From assembly GCA_050181465.1 (NCBI GenBank), contig JBFXDD010000003.1, positions 124,001 through 188,000 on the forward strand: a DNA stretch of 64,000 nt, read 5' to 3'. Numbering within the stretch: the first letter of the stretch is position 1; each line of letters starts with the position of its first letter. A program made the translations under genes and the position numbers. Source of the stretch: JACRLW01 sp050181465. Its GTDB lineage: Bacteria > Planctomycetota > UBA1135 > UBA2386. Of the stretch, positions 26,224 through 34,729 are shown in pieces. Below the pieces are notes generated by a model. The model saw only the letters and a program-made list of their open reading frames with translations. It was not told the DNA's origin and made no database searches.

Positions 26224-27414
26224 TCAGGCGTCGATGGCGAGTCGATGCATCCAACGCAAACGCGGATGCCGCGTGCGAATGGCCTCGCAAAGGGCTTGCG
26301 CGGACTCGCCCGCGGACAGCGGTGTCGGATCGTCCGCACGCGACGCGCTCGTCGCTCGATCGAAACGCTGCGACAACCACTCGGAGTGAGCGACTCCTTC
26401 GGCCTCGAGCGCATGGAGCGCTTGGGCCAACTGCGGCTCGTCGTCCCCTAGGTTGCGAGCGACCGAACGATGCACCGCGAGCCAGTGCACGAGTGGGTGC
26501 GCGTGATCGAGGGCCTCGCCCTCCGCACACGCATCGGCCGCGCGAGTCTCGTGACGCACCCGCTGGGCGAGCGCGAACGCCGCGACCAGCGCACGCACAG
26601 GATCGATCGTCGCCGTCTGAAAATCCGCCGCCGTGAGCAAGAGACTGTGCCCGCGCGACAACAACCTGACCAACGCGGCCATCGCCCAGGTATCGGCCTG
26701 GAGTTCGAACAACGTGCGATCTGCGGCCGTCGCCGTCGGCCAGGCGGAGGGGCGCGACGGATACACCAAAGTGGGCTGGCCGTTCGATGACGATCCGGAG
26801 TCGGTATGCCCGCCGAGCACGTGCTGCAAGTCGTGCAGGAACGCGAACTCGAGCGCGAGGAGACCGATCAACTCCGCGGCGCGAGCACGCGTCTCGTCGC
26901 GCGGTCGAAGCGACTCGTCGAGCAACCCGTAGCGACCGTCGACCGCGGCGCATTGAGCACCGAGAACGGTTCCCGCCAGGTCGCGATCGAAAGTCGCCGG
27001 ACCATGTTCTGCACTCGCATCGCCGAGATCGGGCAGGAAGTCCCGCTGGCACAGACAGAGTCCGGCGGCCCCCACCAACACCCCCGGTATCGCTGCCGAG
27101 ATACCGATCGCGCATACGGAGCGGCGCTCGTGCCGCAGGACGGAGCCGAACAGGTCGGTAGCTTCGGTCTCGATCCAACCGAAGACCACCTGCTCGACGC
27201 CGCCGCGCGTCGCGGCGGTTTCGGCATTGGCATCGAGGATGGACTCGAAGCGCCGGCGGATCTCGGTGAGCCCCGCCGTCTCTTCGCCGCTGCGCAAGCG
27301 CCGGCGGCCGAACTGCCGGCGAAACAGCCCATCCATGGCCTGCCGCAAGCCCCTGGCGTCCAGCTGCGGAGCGCGCCGCACCGTACGAGAGTTCGCGGAC
27401 TCGGTCACAGCCAT
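26224..27414 (-). CDS. Predicted zincin-like protein with HDxxH motif
   Basis: The 396-residue protein is uncharacterised. Its centre holds FLHDLQHVLGGH (H194, H198, H203), and about 35 residues later FELQADTWA (E237, D241). The layout matches zincin peptidases with HExxH followed by ExxAD (Lit/U49-like or M48-like patterns), but the catalytic glutamate is aspartate. It could be a weak or repurposed protease or a metal-binding protein. One hydrophobic stretch lies near residues 102-122. The upstream gene is divergent and secreted. Confidence 0.6.
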   Translation of the reverse strand: MAVTESANSRTVRRAPQLDARGLRQAMDGLFRRQFGRRRLRSGEETAGLTEIRRRFESILDANAETAATRGGVEQVVFGWIETEATDLFGSVLRHERRSVCAIGISAAIPGVLVGAAGLCLCQRDFLPDLGDASAEHGPATFDRDLAGTVLGAQCAAVDGRYGLLDESLRPRDETRARAAELIGLLALEFAFLHDLQHVLGGHTDSGSSSNGQPTLVYPSRPSAWPTATAADRTLFELQADTWAMAALVRLLSRGHSLLLTAADFQTATIDPVRALVAAFALAQRVRHETRAADACAEGEALDHAHPLVHWLAVHRSVARNLGDDEPQLAQALHALEAEGVAHSEWLSQRFDRATSASRADDPTPLSAGESAQALCEAIRTRHPRLRWMHRLAIDA

Positions 27415-27531
27415 CTCGGCTGGTTCTTCGACCCCGGCGACCGAGCAGCTTGACCATCCTCATGGATCCTGGCCGGGATTGACGATTTCACCGTAGTGCT
27501 CGATGCTCCTCTCACTGCCGGGGTTACCCCG

Positions 27532-28053
27532 ATGAAATCCAGTGTCCGCGCCTTCTCCGCGTCGGTTCTTCTCGCTGCCGGCCTGGCTGCTCAGCCGAGC
27601 TACCTGCCCATTCGTGGCTACGACATCGGCTTTCCGCCGGACGCCATGTGGTTCAGCACGTCCTATCGCGGACAGCCGGCCATGGTGATGTCGATCCTCG
27701 GTGACCGCGATATCGCCACTGCCTACGACCCGCGGGTCTTGCCGCCGGGCACCCGCCACGTGCGCTTGTCCATCCGCGAGTTCGCCGTCTATGAGCCGCG
27801 GCCCTGCGCGCTCGGAACACCGCTGTTCTTCCAGGAGACCTTCCCTTCGGGCGCCTTGCCGTGGGGATCGATCACGGACATCGGCTTCAACTACTTCCCG
27901 CGGCCGATCGACCTGTTCTTCTCGCCGGGTGACCCGGCCTATTCGAACTGGCGATTGACCTACTGTGACGCCGCCGCGTGCTACAGCCCGTGTTTCCCGG
28001 GCGACCACACCCCGCTGATCGAGACCTATCTCGTGACCTTCGCGATCGATTGA
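27532..28053 (+). CDS. Secreted protein of unknown function
   Basis: This 173-residue protein has a short signal peptide (SSVRAFSASVLLAAGLAAQ). The mature part has about four cysteines near its C-terminus (YCDAAACYSPCFPGDH) plus one near the middle, and a beta-rich composition. No family is recognised. The ATG at 27532 is chosen because it gives the cleanest signal peptide; an ATG at 27496 is in frame. A strong hairpin follows the stop. Confidence 0.65.
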   Translation: MKSSVRAFSASVLLAAGLAAQPSYLPIRGYDIGFPPDAMWFSTSYRGQPAMVMSILGDRDIATAYDPRVLPPGTRHVRLSIREFAVYEPRPCALGTPLFFQETFPSGALPWGSITDIGFNYFPRPIDLFFSPGDPAYSNWRLTYCDAAACYSPCFPGDHTPLIETYLVTFAID

Positions 28054-28091
28054 GCGGATCGCAATCGACCGTTCGCGCGATACAGCCGGAA

Positions 28092-28126
28092 ACGACGGCG
28101 CCGATCGCGATTGCGATCGGCGTCGT
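28092..28126. terminator. Hairpin between convergent genes
   Basis: GCCGATCGC at 28100-28108 pairs with GCGATCGGC at 28113-28121 around a GATT loop. ACGAC and GTCGT extend the stem past a three-base bulge. There is no clear T-tract. It sits between two convergent stops, so it probably acts as a two-way terminator or RNA 3'-end stabiliser. Confidence 0.6.
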
Positions 28127-28155
28127 GTGTGGAGCGGAGAAGCTGCGAGCCGACT

Positions 28156-28980
28156 TCAGCGGGTGTAGAGCGTGGAGCACACCTCGGTGACCGGGAGCGG
28201 CAGGAACTGACCCGTCGGGTTGAACACCACCATCTGGAAGTAGAGGCGCTGGCCGACGAGGACTTCGGGGACGATTCCGATGCACTCCTCGGCACAGGGG
28301 CCATCCAGGCTGATTCCGCAGAGGTAGTTGGTGAAGTTGTTGCCGAGACCGAGTTCCACGATGCCCGGGAGGACCGACGGGGTGTTGTCCGGGCTGATCA
28401 GGATGAACATGCGGTTCGGACGCGCCTGGCCACCGTCGTGCACATAGACACACTGACGTTCCCCGACGCTCAGCTCGGCATCGCAGGCGATCGACGGAAC
28501 CGTGGGCTCGAACAGATTCGCACGGAAGCGACCGACGCGGCAGCCGCGCCAGTAGAGCGACACGGTGTAGCAACCGGCCGGCAGGCACTGGGGCGGGCAG
28601 ACCGAGAGGCGCGTGCCGTCGCGATTCACTTTCCAGGAACCTTCGCCGATCGTGCCGCCTCGCTCGAGGCGATCGCAGCCGAAGTAGACCCGGTCGATCA
28701 GGTCGAGGCAGCGACCGGTCACGACGAAGCAGTCATCCGTGACGACCGGGAGACGACTGCGGTTCACGCAGCGCGGCTCGGGCCGACCACAGCGAGGACG
28801 GCAACCATGACTGCCGCCGCCACCACCCGTCGAGTTGCCGTTCGACTCGGCTTGACCAAGACCCAACTGGTCGATCGTGGCAGCGCCACTGGTGAGGACG
28901 TCTTCGAAGGTGCCGGGCGTCTGAGCGGCCGCGGTCGACGCGAAGAGGAGTGAGAGGAACAGGAATGCGATGCGCTTCAT
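28156..28980 (-). CDS. Secreted cysteine-rich protein
   Basis: This 274-residue protein has a clear signal peptide (IAFLFLSLLFASTAAAQ). A Gly/Ser-rich linker (near residues 45-58) precedes a mature region with about seventeen cysteines, many spaced as pairs (CRPRCG, CPPQCLPAGC, CAEEC), suggesting several disulfides outside the cytoplasm. No known domain is recognised. A pentanucleotide repeat occupies its 5' leader. Function unknown. Confidence 0.72.
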   Translation of the reverse strand: MKRIAFLFLSLLFASTAAAQTPGTFEDVLTSGAATIDQLGLGQAESNGNSTGGGGGSHGCRPRCGRPEPRCVNRSRLPVVTDDCFVVTGRCLDLIDRVYFGCDRLERGGTIGEGSWKVNRDGTRLSVCPPQCLPAGCYTVSLYWRGCRVGRFRANLFEPTVPSIACDAELSVGERQCVYVHDGGQARPNRMFILISPDNTPSVLPGIVELGLGNNFTNYLCGISLDGPCAEECIGIVPEVLVGQRLYFQMVVFNPTGQFLPLPVTEVCSTLYTR

Positions 28981-29429
28981 GAGTGGGTGAATCCTTCTTG
29001 CGAGGTGAGGTGAGGTGAGGTCAGGTGAGGTGACGGAGAAAGCGTAGATCCGCGCCGGGACGCAAGCCGGTTGCGCTGCTGCGAATCAAGCCTGACCACC
29101 CCCTCCACTCAGTCACCGCCCGAATTCGCGCGATGCGAAGGCTCGATCGGAGCGTCCCGAGTCGAGAGCCTTGCGAGCGCGGTCACTCAGAACCGGCTAC
29201 GAACGATCATCACCCCGACGTCGGTGGTGACGGGGTCGAGCTTGCTCGCCGCGGCGTCCACCACGATCGCCTGGGTGAACAACACGCTCCCAGCCAGTGC
29301 GGGGAGACTGGGCGCGAACCGCGCGAGAAAGGGGTTGGCGTTGAGCCGACGGCGATCGCCGAGTGCGTTGGCGGACCAGGTCGAGGACGTACTCCTCGCC
29401 CTGACGTGGCGAACTGGGCCACCTCGACT
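28981..29429. other. Spacer with pentanucleotide repeat, no gene seen
   Basis: This interval of about 450 bases lies between the start of the cysteine-rich protein gene and the stop of the WD40 gene, both on the minus strand. It should contain the promoter of the former. Apart from the AGGTG repeat, I see no convincing gene. Short frames here lack any protein-like pattern. Confidence 0.45.
29003..29033. repeat. AGGTG pentanucleotide tandem repeat in 5' leader
   Basis: About six units of AGGTG run in a row, with one AGGTC variant. The tract ends 23 bases upstream of the ATG of the cysteine-rich secreted protein (minus strand). On the transcribed strand it reads CACCT repeated, close to where a ribosome would bind. 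Confidence 0.85.
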
Positions 29430-31607
29430 TCAACGCGCGAAGTGCAAGGTCAGAACCTCCAACCACGCCGCCTGCTCGAGCGGTGTGCCCGTCGGTCGTC
29501 GACGCTGCTCCGCGAGGACCGCGACCGCCGAGTCACCGCGGTCGATGCGCTTCTCGAGTTCGGTCGCGCACTGCCCGCGCATCCGCTGAAGCTGATCGCA
29601 CTCCGCCAACCGCTCGCGCAGCGGCCGCGACTCGAGCAGGACGATCGAGGCATCGGTCGACACCGACGCGATGCGATCGCCGCGCGGATCGATGTCGACG
29701 TGGTAAGGGCGATCGACGTGCGGTCGGAAGCGACCGACGATACCGCCGTTCTTCGGATCGACGAAGGTCACGGCAGCGCTGGCCAGGACGATGCGCCGAC
29801 CATCCGACGTGACCGCGAAGTGATCGAGCCCGTGGCGAGGTTGCAGAATGTCGCGCAGCCACCGACCATCGCCCGCGTCGTGCGCGGTCACCCGACCATT
29901 GCGCGTCGCGATCACGATTTCACGATCCGAATCGAGGAAGCGCGCTTCCGCGACGTCGGGGATTCCCGCCGCGATGGCGAGAGCTTCGAGTCCGCTCGTC
30001 GCGTCGAAGACACGCACGTGGCCGTCTCGCGCCGTCGTGACGCATCGCGTCGAATCGCTGCTCCACTGCACCGAGAGCAGACCCTTCTCATGACCGCGCA
30101 GCTCGGCAACGCGCTGGAACGTCGCCGTGTCCCAGACGAAGGCCGCGTTGCCCGATACCGTCGCGACGCGCTCGCCGTTCGGACTCGCTTCCAACCAATA
30201 GAGGCCGCCGTCGTGCAGGAGTCGGGTGATCTCGGCTCCGGTCACACTGTCGGTCACGCGCACCGTCCCGTCGTACGAGCCGCTGTAGAGTCGCGCACCG
30301 TCGGGGGACCAGGCGAGCGCATGGCACGACTTGTCGCTCGGATGAGCCTGCCACGCGGCTAGTCGCTCGAGCGTGTCCGCGCTCCAGACCGTCACCTTGC
30401 CGTCGTAGCTCGCCGTCGCGAGCCGATGACCCGCCGGATCGAAGCGGACGACATAGCTCGCGATCGGCGCCGTCATGCGCAACCCGGAGTACCAGGTCGT
30501 CTCGGCATCCCAAGTCAGCAGCTTCCGATCGGCACCACAACTCAGGATCCGCCGCCCGCCCGGGAGGAAGGTGACCGCCTGCGCCGCTGCGGCATGACCG
30601 CGGAGCGTCGCGCGCCGCTCGAAGGACGGGACGTCCCAGATCTCGAGGCTGCCGTCTCGCGACGCGGTCACGACCGCGCGACCATGGTCGGCGAAAGCGA
30701 CCTCGCTCACGCTATCGCTGTGCGCACGAAGGGTCGCGACGAGTTCGCCGCTCGCCGTTGCGAAGATGCGAGCGGTGTGATCGCGGACGCCCGCGGCGAG
30801 GAACTTGCCGTCGGCGCTGAAGGCAACCGCATCGACACCGTTGTAGACACCTTCGTCAGGGATCTTGAGCGCTCGCGGTTCACCGCCCGCGATCGGCCAC
30901 ACGAACAAACAGAAGTCCCAGGACGCCGCCGCGAGCGTCTCGCCATCGGGGGAGAGTGCCAGTGCGGTCAGCGGCTTGGCGCCACCTCGCAACGTGCGCG
31001 CGACCGTTCCGTCCGCGACGCTCCAGACCAGGACGATCCCGACGACCGAACCGTTCTCGATGTCGTACGCCGCGGAAGCGATCTGCGATCCGTCGGCCGT
31101 GAACACCGCACCTCCGACTGGATAGCGATGGCCCGTGAACTCCAACACCAAGGACAGGTCGGCCGTGGTCCACACCTTCACCTTGCGGTCATAAGACGCG
31201 GTGACGAGACGTTGCCCGGTGGCGTCGAAGGCGATCTGAGTGATCCCGTCGGTATGGGCATCGACCGCCCGCAGGAGGCTGGAGTCCGCCGTGCTGCGTA
31301 GCTCCAGCCCCCCTTTCGAGTCACCCACCGCGAACAAGTCGCCCGTCGGCGCAGTCACCAGCGAGAGCGGGGTGCTCTCGACTTCGACCGCGGTGAGCGA
31401 GTTGTCGAAGCCGGCGTGGAACAGGCGCCACTCCAGGCCGCGCTGCGGCGGCGCCGTGCGGTCCAGCCACTCCCGCGCTTCGACCGACTCGCCGAGGCGA
31501 AAGGAGGCCTCCGCTGCCGCCATCTGCGCGCGATAGGCCTCGTGCGCGAGCGACATCGGGTCTTGGATGCAGGCGGTGAGCGTAACGACGAAGATCGATG
31601 CAAGCAT
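29430..31607 (-). CDS. WD40-repeat lipoprotein
   Basis: This 725-residue protein starts MLASIFVVTLTAC, a lipoprotein signal with the acylated Cys at position 13. A short helical stretch (MAAAEASFRLGESVEAREWL) precedes about a dozen WD40 blades, e.g. GQRLVTASYDRKVKVW, GRAVVTASRDGSLEIWD, and DGARLYSGSYDGTVRV, enough for two propellers. WD40 propellers are protein-binding platforms. In planctomycetes they are often attached to kinases, but none is here. It is likely membrane-attached, facing the periplasm. A helical tail follows the last blade. Confidence 0.85.
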   Translation of the reverse strand: MLASIFVVTLTACIQDPMSLAHEAYRAQMAAAEASFRLGESVEAREWLDRTAPPQRGLEWRLFHAGFDNSLTAVEVESTPLSLVTAPTGDLFAVGDSKGGLELRSTADSSLLRAVDAHTDGITQIAFDATGQRLVTASYDRKVKVWTTADLSLVLEFTGHRYPVGGAVFTADGSQIASAAYDIENGSVVGIVLVWSVADGTVARTLRGGAKPLTALALSPDGETLAAASWDFCLFVWPIAGGEPRALKIPDEGVYNGVDAVAFSADGKFLAAGVRDHTARIFATASGELVATLRAHSDSVSEVAFADHGRAVVTASRDGSLEIWDVPSFERRATLRGHAAAAQAVTFLPGGRRILSCGADRKLLTWDAETTWYSGLRMTAPIASYVVRFDPAGHRLATASYDGKVTVWSADTLERLAAWQAHPSDKSCHALAWSPDGARLYSGSYDGTVRVTDSVTGAEITRLLHDGGLYWLEASPNGERVATVSGNAAFVWDTATFQRVAELRGHEKGLLSVQWSSDSTRCVTTARDGHVRVFDATSGLEALAIAAGIPDVAEARFLDSDREIVIATRNGRVTAHDAGDGRWLRDILQPRHGLDHFAVTSDGRRIVLASAAVTFVDPKNGGIVGRFRPHVDRPYHVDIDPRGDRIASVSTDASIVLLESRPLRERLAECDQLQRMRGQCATELEKRIDRGDSAVAVLAEQRRRPTGTPLEQAAWLEVLTLHFAR

Positions 31608-31650
31608 GACGGAGTTCGAGTTCGAGTGAGCGATTCGCGAAGCCCTTGCT

Positions 31651-32289
31651 TCACGCGCGACGACGTTTGGTCCGCTTGGTCCGGTGCTCCTCGGCCCCAT
31701 CCGCCAGGAGACGTTCGACGTAGTCGCGCAGTTGCACCACCGCGCAGTCGTAGGCGTCGAAGTTGCGCCACGCGCGGGCGAGCATGACCGCACCTTCCAT
31801 GGTCACCAGCACGAAGGTCGCCAAGCGCCGCGCGGATACCCGCGAGGGGAGTCGATCGGCCGCGTCCTCGAAGCAACGCGCGACATGGTCGAGCCAGTTC
31901 TCGAAGTTCTGCACCAAGAGCCGGCGCGCGTCCGGATGCGTGGCGGCGACCTCGATGACCAAGTTGCCGATCGGACAGCCGTGCCCGAAGTCGGTGACCG
32001 CCAGCATCTCGCGATAGCCGCCGAGCAGGCCGAAGACGCGCTCGATCGGATCCTCGTGCGCAGCCCAGATGCGCTCGAGCACTTCACCCCACAACAACTC
32101 CTTGCGACGCTGCAGGGTGGCATGGAGCAAGTCGTCCTTGGTCGGAAAGAAGTAGTGGAGCGACCCAGGCAAGACCCCGGCCTTGCGCGCGATCTGCGAC
32201 AGGGGGGTATTGGCATAGCCCTGGAAGGTGAACAGCTCCATCGCGGCCTCGAGGAGGCGTTCGCGAGTGTCCGAGGTCTCTGGAGTCAT
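31651..32289 (-). CDS. TetR-family transcriptional regulator
   Basis: The 212-residue protein has an N-terminal TetR DNA-binding domain: RERLLEAAMELFTFQGYANTP then the helix-turn-helix LSQIARKAGVLPGSLHYFFPTKDDLL (residues 9-56). The C-terminal ligand domain is of the TetR_C type with HGCPIGNLVIEVA. The ligand is unknown. A perfect palindrome 15 bases upstream of its ATG suggests autoregulation and perhaps control of the divergent DinB-like gene. Confidence 0.92.
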   Translation of the reverse strand: MTPETSDTRERLLEAAMELFTFQGYANTPLSQIARKAGVLPGSLHYFFPTKDDLLHATLQRRKELLWGEVLERIWAAHEDPIERVFGLLGGYREMLAVTDFGHGCPIGNLVIEVAATHPDARRLLVQNFENWLDHVARCFEDAADRLPSRVSARRLATFVLVTMEGAVMLARAWRNFDAYDCAVVQLRDYVERLLADGAEEHRTKRTKRRRA

Positions 32290-32303
32290 GGTGCGCGCGG
32301 TTC

Positions 32304-32323
32304 TTGGTTGGTCGCCCAACCAA
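32304..32323. promoter_or_regulatory. Probable TetR operator
   Basis: TTGGTTGG and CCAACCAA form a perfect inverted repeat of eight-base arms separated by TCGC. It lies just upstream of the tetR start, in the region between divergent genes. Size and spacing fit a TetR dimer site. Confidence 0.7.
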
Positions 32324-32499
32324 TACCGTGGATCGCGGCGCTGAGCAACTGAATCTTCCGAGCAGCTCCACCATGCAGGCTCGCGACCTCGGATGATCTC
32401 CCGCCACGGGGCTCGCCGCCGATCCGGCACACTTCGGAATGGAGATGCAACGAGCGAGCTGATGCATGCCACGGCGCGGCGCTACAACCACCGCGATCG

Positions 32500-33033
32500 A
32501 TGACGACCACCACGCATCCAACCGATCCCGCCGATCGCCTCGCGCATTCGGTCGCCGGCGCATTCCGCCGTCACCTCCTCGATGAGGCCGTCCCCCACAT
32601 CGAAGCCTGCGTGCGACGGCTGTCCTCGGAGCAGGTGTGGCGACGCCACGGCGCGAAGGGCAACGCGGTTGGAAACCTCCTCCTGCATCTCGAAGGCAAT
32701 GTCCGCCAATGGATCCTCGCGGGGATCGCCGGACAGGCGGACGTGCGCACGCGCGACGCCGAGTTCGAGCCTGACGGTGTGCTGCCGGACGCGGCCGCGA
32801 TGCTGACCCGACTGCGAACGACCGTGACCGAAGCCGTCGCCGTGGTCGCGGGACTCGACGGAGCCGCCATGCTGGCGCAACGCCGCTTCCAAGGGCGCTA
32901 CCAGCGCGACACCTGCGAGGGCGTCCTGCATGTGCTCGAGCACTTCAGCGGCCACGCCTACCAGATCTACGCCTGGACGAAGGCGATGACCGACGAAGAC
33001 CTTCGCTTCTGGGATCTGGGTCCATCGCGCTGA
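32500..33033 (+). CDS. DinB-like / DUF1572 protein
   Basis: This 177-residue protein resembles the DinB four-helix metalloenzyme superfamily: NAVGNLLLHLEGNVRQWI (metal His near residue 63) and LHVLEHFSGHAYQIYAWTK (His residues near 147 and 151). The family includes thiol-dependent transferases, but DUF1572 members have no assigned reaction. It is divergent from the TetR gene with the operator between, so it is the most likely regulated target. No signal peptide is seen. Confidence 0.8.
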   Translation: MTTTTHPTDPADRLAHSVAGAFRRHLLDEAVPHIEACVRRLSSEQVWRRHGAKGNAVGNLLLHLEGNVRQWILAGIAGQADVRTRDAEFEPDGVLPDAAAMLTRLRTTVTEAVAVVAGLDGAAMLAQRRFQGRYQRDTCEGVLHVLEHFSGHAYQIYAWTKAMTDEDLRFWDLGPSR

Positions 33034-33127
33034 CCGTCTCGCAACGAGAGCGACCGGAGTGCCCGCGGTGAACTTCCCGACAGGTGACGCGGACCAGCTG
33101 TCGAAGATCACCACGAACAAGGGGACC

Positions 33128-33883
33128 ATGAAGATCACCAGTCTGCTCACCATCACCGCCATCGCACTCGCTCCGGCGACCGCACAGGAGACCACCCCGG
33201 CAAAGCCCGGCACTCCGCCGAAGTCGCGTCCGGCGATCCGCACCGAGCGCAGCGGCGAGTCGCCTCACCCGCACGTCGCCGCCGTGCGCGAATTCCTCGC
33301 CAAGCACCCAGGGCTGCGCGAAGAACTCAAGCAACGCGCGGATGCCGACGGCAACGGCAAACTGGACGAAGCCGAGCGAGCCGCGATGCGGAGCGCGATC
33401 GAGGATCGGATGCATGCCGGTCACGAGCGTCGCTCCGATCGGCGTGAGGATCGGCGTGAGGATCGGCGTGAGGATCGGCGTGACGATCGCCGCGATGATC
33501 GCCGCGATGATCGCCGCACCGAAGCCCTCGACGCCTGGGACATCGACGATGACGGCGCGATCGGTCCCCGCGAGCAGAAGCTGCGCGAGCGGGTCAACGA
33601 ACGCGCCGATCGCAACGGCGACGGCGAACTCGGACCGGCAGAGCGCCGGGCTCGCGAAGCCCACAAGGACCGTGTGGATCGCAACGACGACGGCGAAGTC
33701 GGCCCGCGCGAACTGCACCGGGCCAAGGCGCGCCACGACCGCGCCGACCGCAACGACGACGGCAAGGTCGGCCCACGCGAGCGCGAGGCTGCGCGCGAAC
33801 GAACGCAGTCGCCGAAGCCGGCACCGACTCCCACGCCGGGGACTGCGGGCGCGACCGCCGGCAAGCCCAAGCCGCGCGGTTGA
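33128..33883 (+). CDS. Secreted EF-hand protein with Arg/Asp repeat
   Basis: This 251-residue protein has a signal peptide (ITSLLTITAIALAPATA). It carries five EF-hand-type calcium loops: DADGNGKLDEAE, DIDDDGAIGPRE, DRNGDGELGPAE, DRNDDGEVGPRE and DRNDDGKVGPRE. Between loops 1 and 2 lies a low-complexity stretch of DRRE/DRRD units encoded by a 12-base tandem repeat. Calcium binding outside the cytoplasm is likely. The ATG at 33128 is chosen for the signal peptide. Confidence 0.8.
   Translation: MKITSLLTITAIALAPATAQETTPAKPGTPPKSRPAIRTERSGESPHPHVAAVREFLAKHPGLREELKQRADADGNGKLDEAERAAMRSAIEDRMHAGHERRSDRREDRREDRREDRRDDRRDDRRDDRRTEALDAWDIDDDGAIGPREQKLRERVNERADRNGDGELGPAERRAREAHKDRVDRNDDGEVGPRELHRAKARHDRADRNDDGKVGPREREAARERTQSPKPAPTPTPGTAGATAGKPKPRG
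33437..33520 (+). repeat. 12-bp tandem repeat inside EF-hand gene
   Basis: There are seven units of 12 bases: GATCGGCGTGAG three times, GATCGGCGTGAC once, then GATCGCCGCGAT twice and a final variant GATCGCCGCACC. The repeat is in frame (Asp-Arg-Arg-Glu/Asp), so copy-number change would not break the protein. Confidence 0.9.
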
Positions 33884-33941
33884 TCCCATCGCGCTCCGCC
33901 GCGGACTTTCGCGGACGCAGAGCCGGGCCTAAGTTCGCGGC

Positions 33942-34304
33942 ATGGCAAAGACCAAGACGATCGACTGGATCTATCACCGCAAGGGTTGAACGAGTTGCGG
34001 CAAAGCCGACGCCTTCGTCGAGGCGCTCGGCGTGACCGTCCGTGAGACGGTCTCGGCGACCAAGGTGCGCTACGGCGCGGAGTCGATCCCTGATCTCTTT
34101 CGCGACGCGAAGAAGCTGATCGTCAGCAAGGGCAAGAGCACGACCGAAGTGGCGCTCGGCAAGGGCGGCGCAGGCCAGGCCGAACTCGCTGCCCTGGTGC
34201 TGGGACCGACAGGCAACCTCCGTGCGCCGACCATCCGAATCGGCGGAATCTGGTTGGTCGGTTTCCACGAAGACGCCTGGCGGGCGGCGCTCGGCGCCGC
34301 GTGA
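33942..34304 (+). CDS. ArsC-family selenoprotein (in-frame UGA at 33987-33989)
   Basis: Reading through the TGA gives a 120-residue thioredoxin-fold protein of the ArsC/Spx-like class. Residues 9-20 read WIYHRKG-U-TSCG, so the UGA is at the first cysteine position of a CxxC active site (U16, C19). The rest continues smoothly (GKADAFVEALGV) to the C-terminal block LRAPTIRIGGIWLVGFHEDAW, typical of ArsC relatives. A hairpin sits at the right distance after the UGA. From memory, an ArsC family of (seleno)proteins is recognised, with either U or C here. The reaction is a thiol or selenol redox step. Ordinary gene callers would report only the part from 34032. Confidence 0.82.
34005..34031 (+). 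promoter_or_regulatory. Candidate bacterial SECIS hairpin
   Basis: GCCGA plus CGCC (34005-34013) pairs with GGCG (34022-34025) and TCGGC (34027-34031), with one bulged C. The apical region TTCGTCGA can close further to leave the loop CGTC with G as its second base. The loop lies about 25 bases after the UGA, within the distance known for bacterial selenocysteine insertion elements. Confidence 0.6.
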
Positions 34305-34306
34305 CC

Positions 34307-34702
34307 ATGACCCGCGCCTTCCCTTTCACCCTCTGGTTCGACAGCGAGTGCCCGATCTGCCGCCGCGAAGTCGATTGGCTCCGCGCGCGTGACAAGCACG
34401 GCAGACTGCGCGCGATCGACATCGCCTCGCCGTCCTTCGATGCCCGCGTATTCGGCCTCGACAGAACCGCCCTCGACGCGCGGCTGCACGGGCGTTACGC
34501 CGACGGTCGCATGGTGACCGGAATGGATGCGATGCGCGGCGCGTGGCATGCGATCGGGAGAGGCTGGCTCATCGCACCGACCGGCTGGCCGATCCTGCGG
34601 TGGTTCTTCGATCGCGCCTACGACCTCTTCGCGCGCCACCGCGTCCGCATCGGCCGCTGGTTCGGGCGCAAGGCTTGCACGACCGACCGCTGCTCGACCT
34701 GA
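34307..34702 (+). CDS. DCC-family thiol-disulfide oxidoreductase-like protein (DUF393)
   Basis: This 131-residue protein begins TLWFDSECPICRREVDWLRARD, the DxxCPxC signature of the DCC/DUF393 family, with the CPIC redox pair. GMDAMRGAWHAIG and PTGWPILRWFFDRAYDLFARHR also fit. The family is predicted to do thiol-disulfide exchange. The preceding stop is overlapped by a possible GTG at 34301, so it is likely coupled to the ArsC-like selenoprotein, a sensible redox pairing. ATG 34307 is chosen. Confidence 0.85.
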   Translation: MTRAFPFTLWFDSECPICRREVDWLRARDKHGRLRAIDIASPSFDARVFGLDRTALDARLHGRYADGRMVTGMDAMRGAWHAIGRGWLIAPTGWPILRWFFDRAYDLFARHRVRIGRWFGRKACTTDRCST

Positions 34703-34729
34703 GTCGTCTCTCCACGGCGGGAGCGAAGC

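Noticed and set aside
29071..29429. A plus-strand frame in the spacer before the WD40 gene stop
   Set aside because: It runs into the antisense of the WD40 gene and shows no protein-like features.
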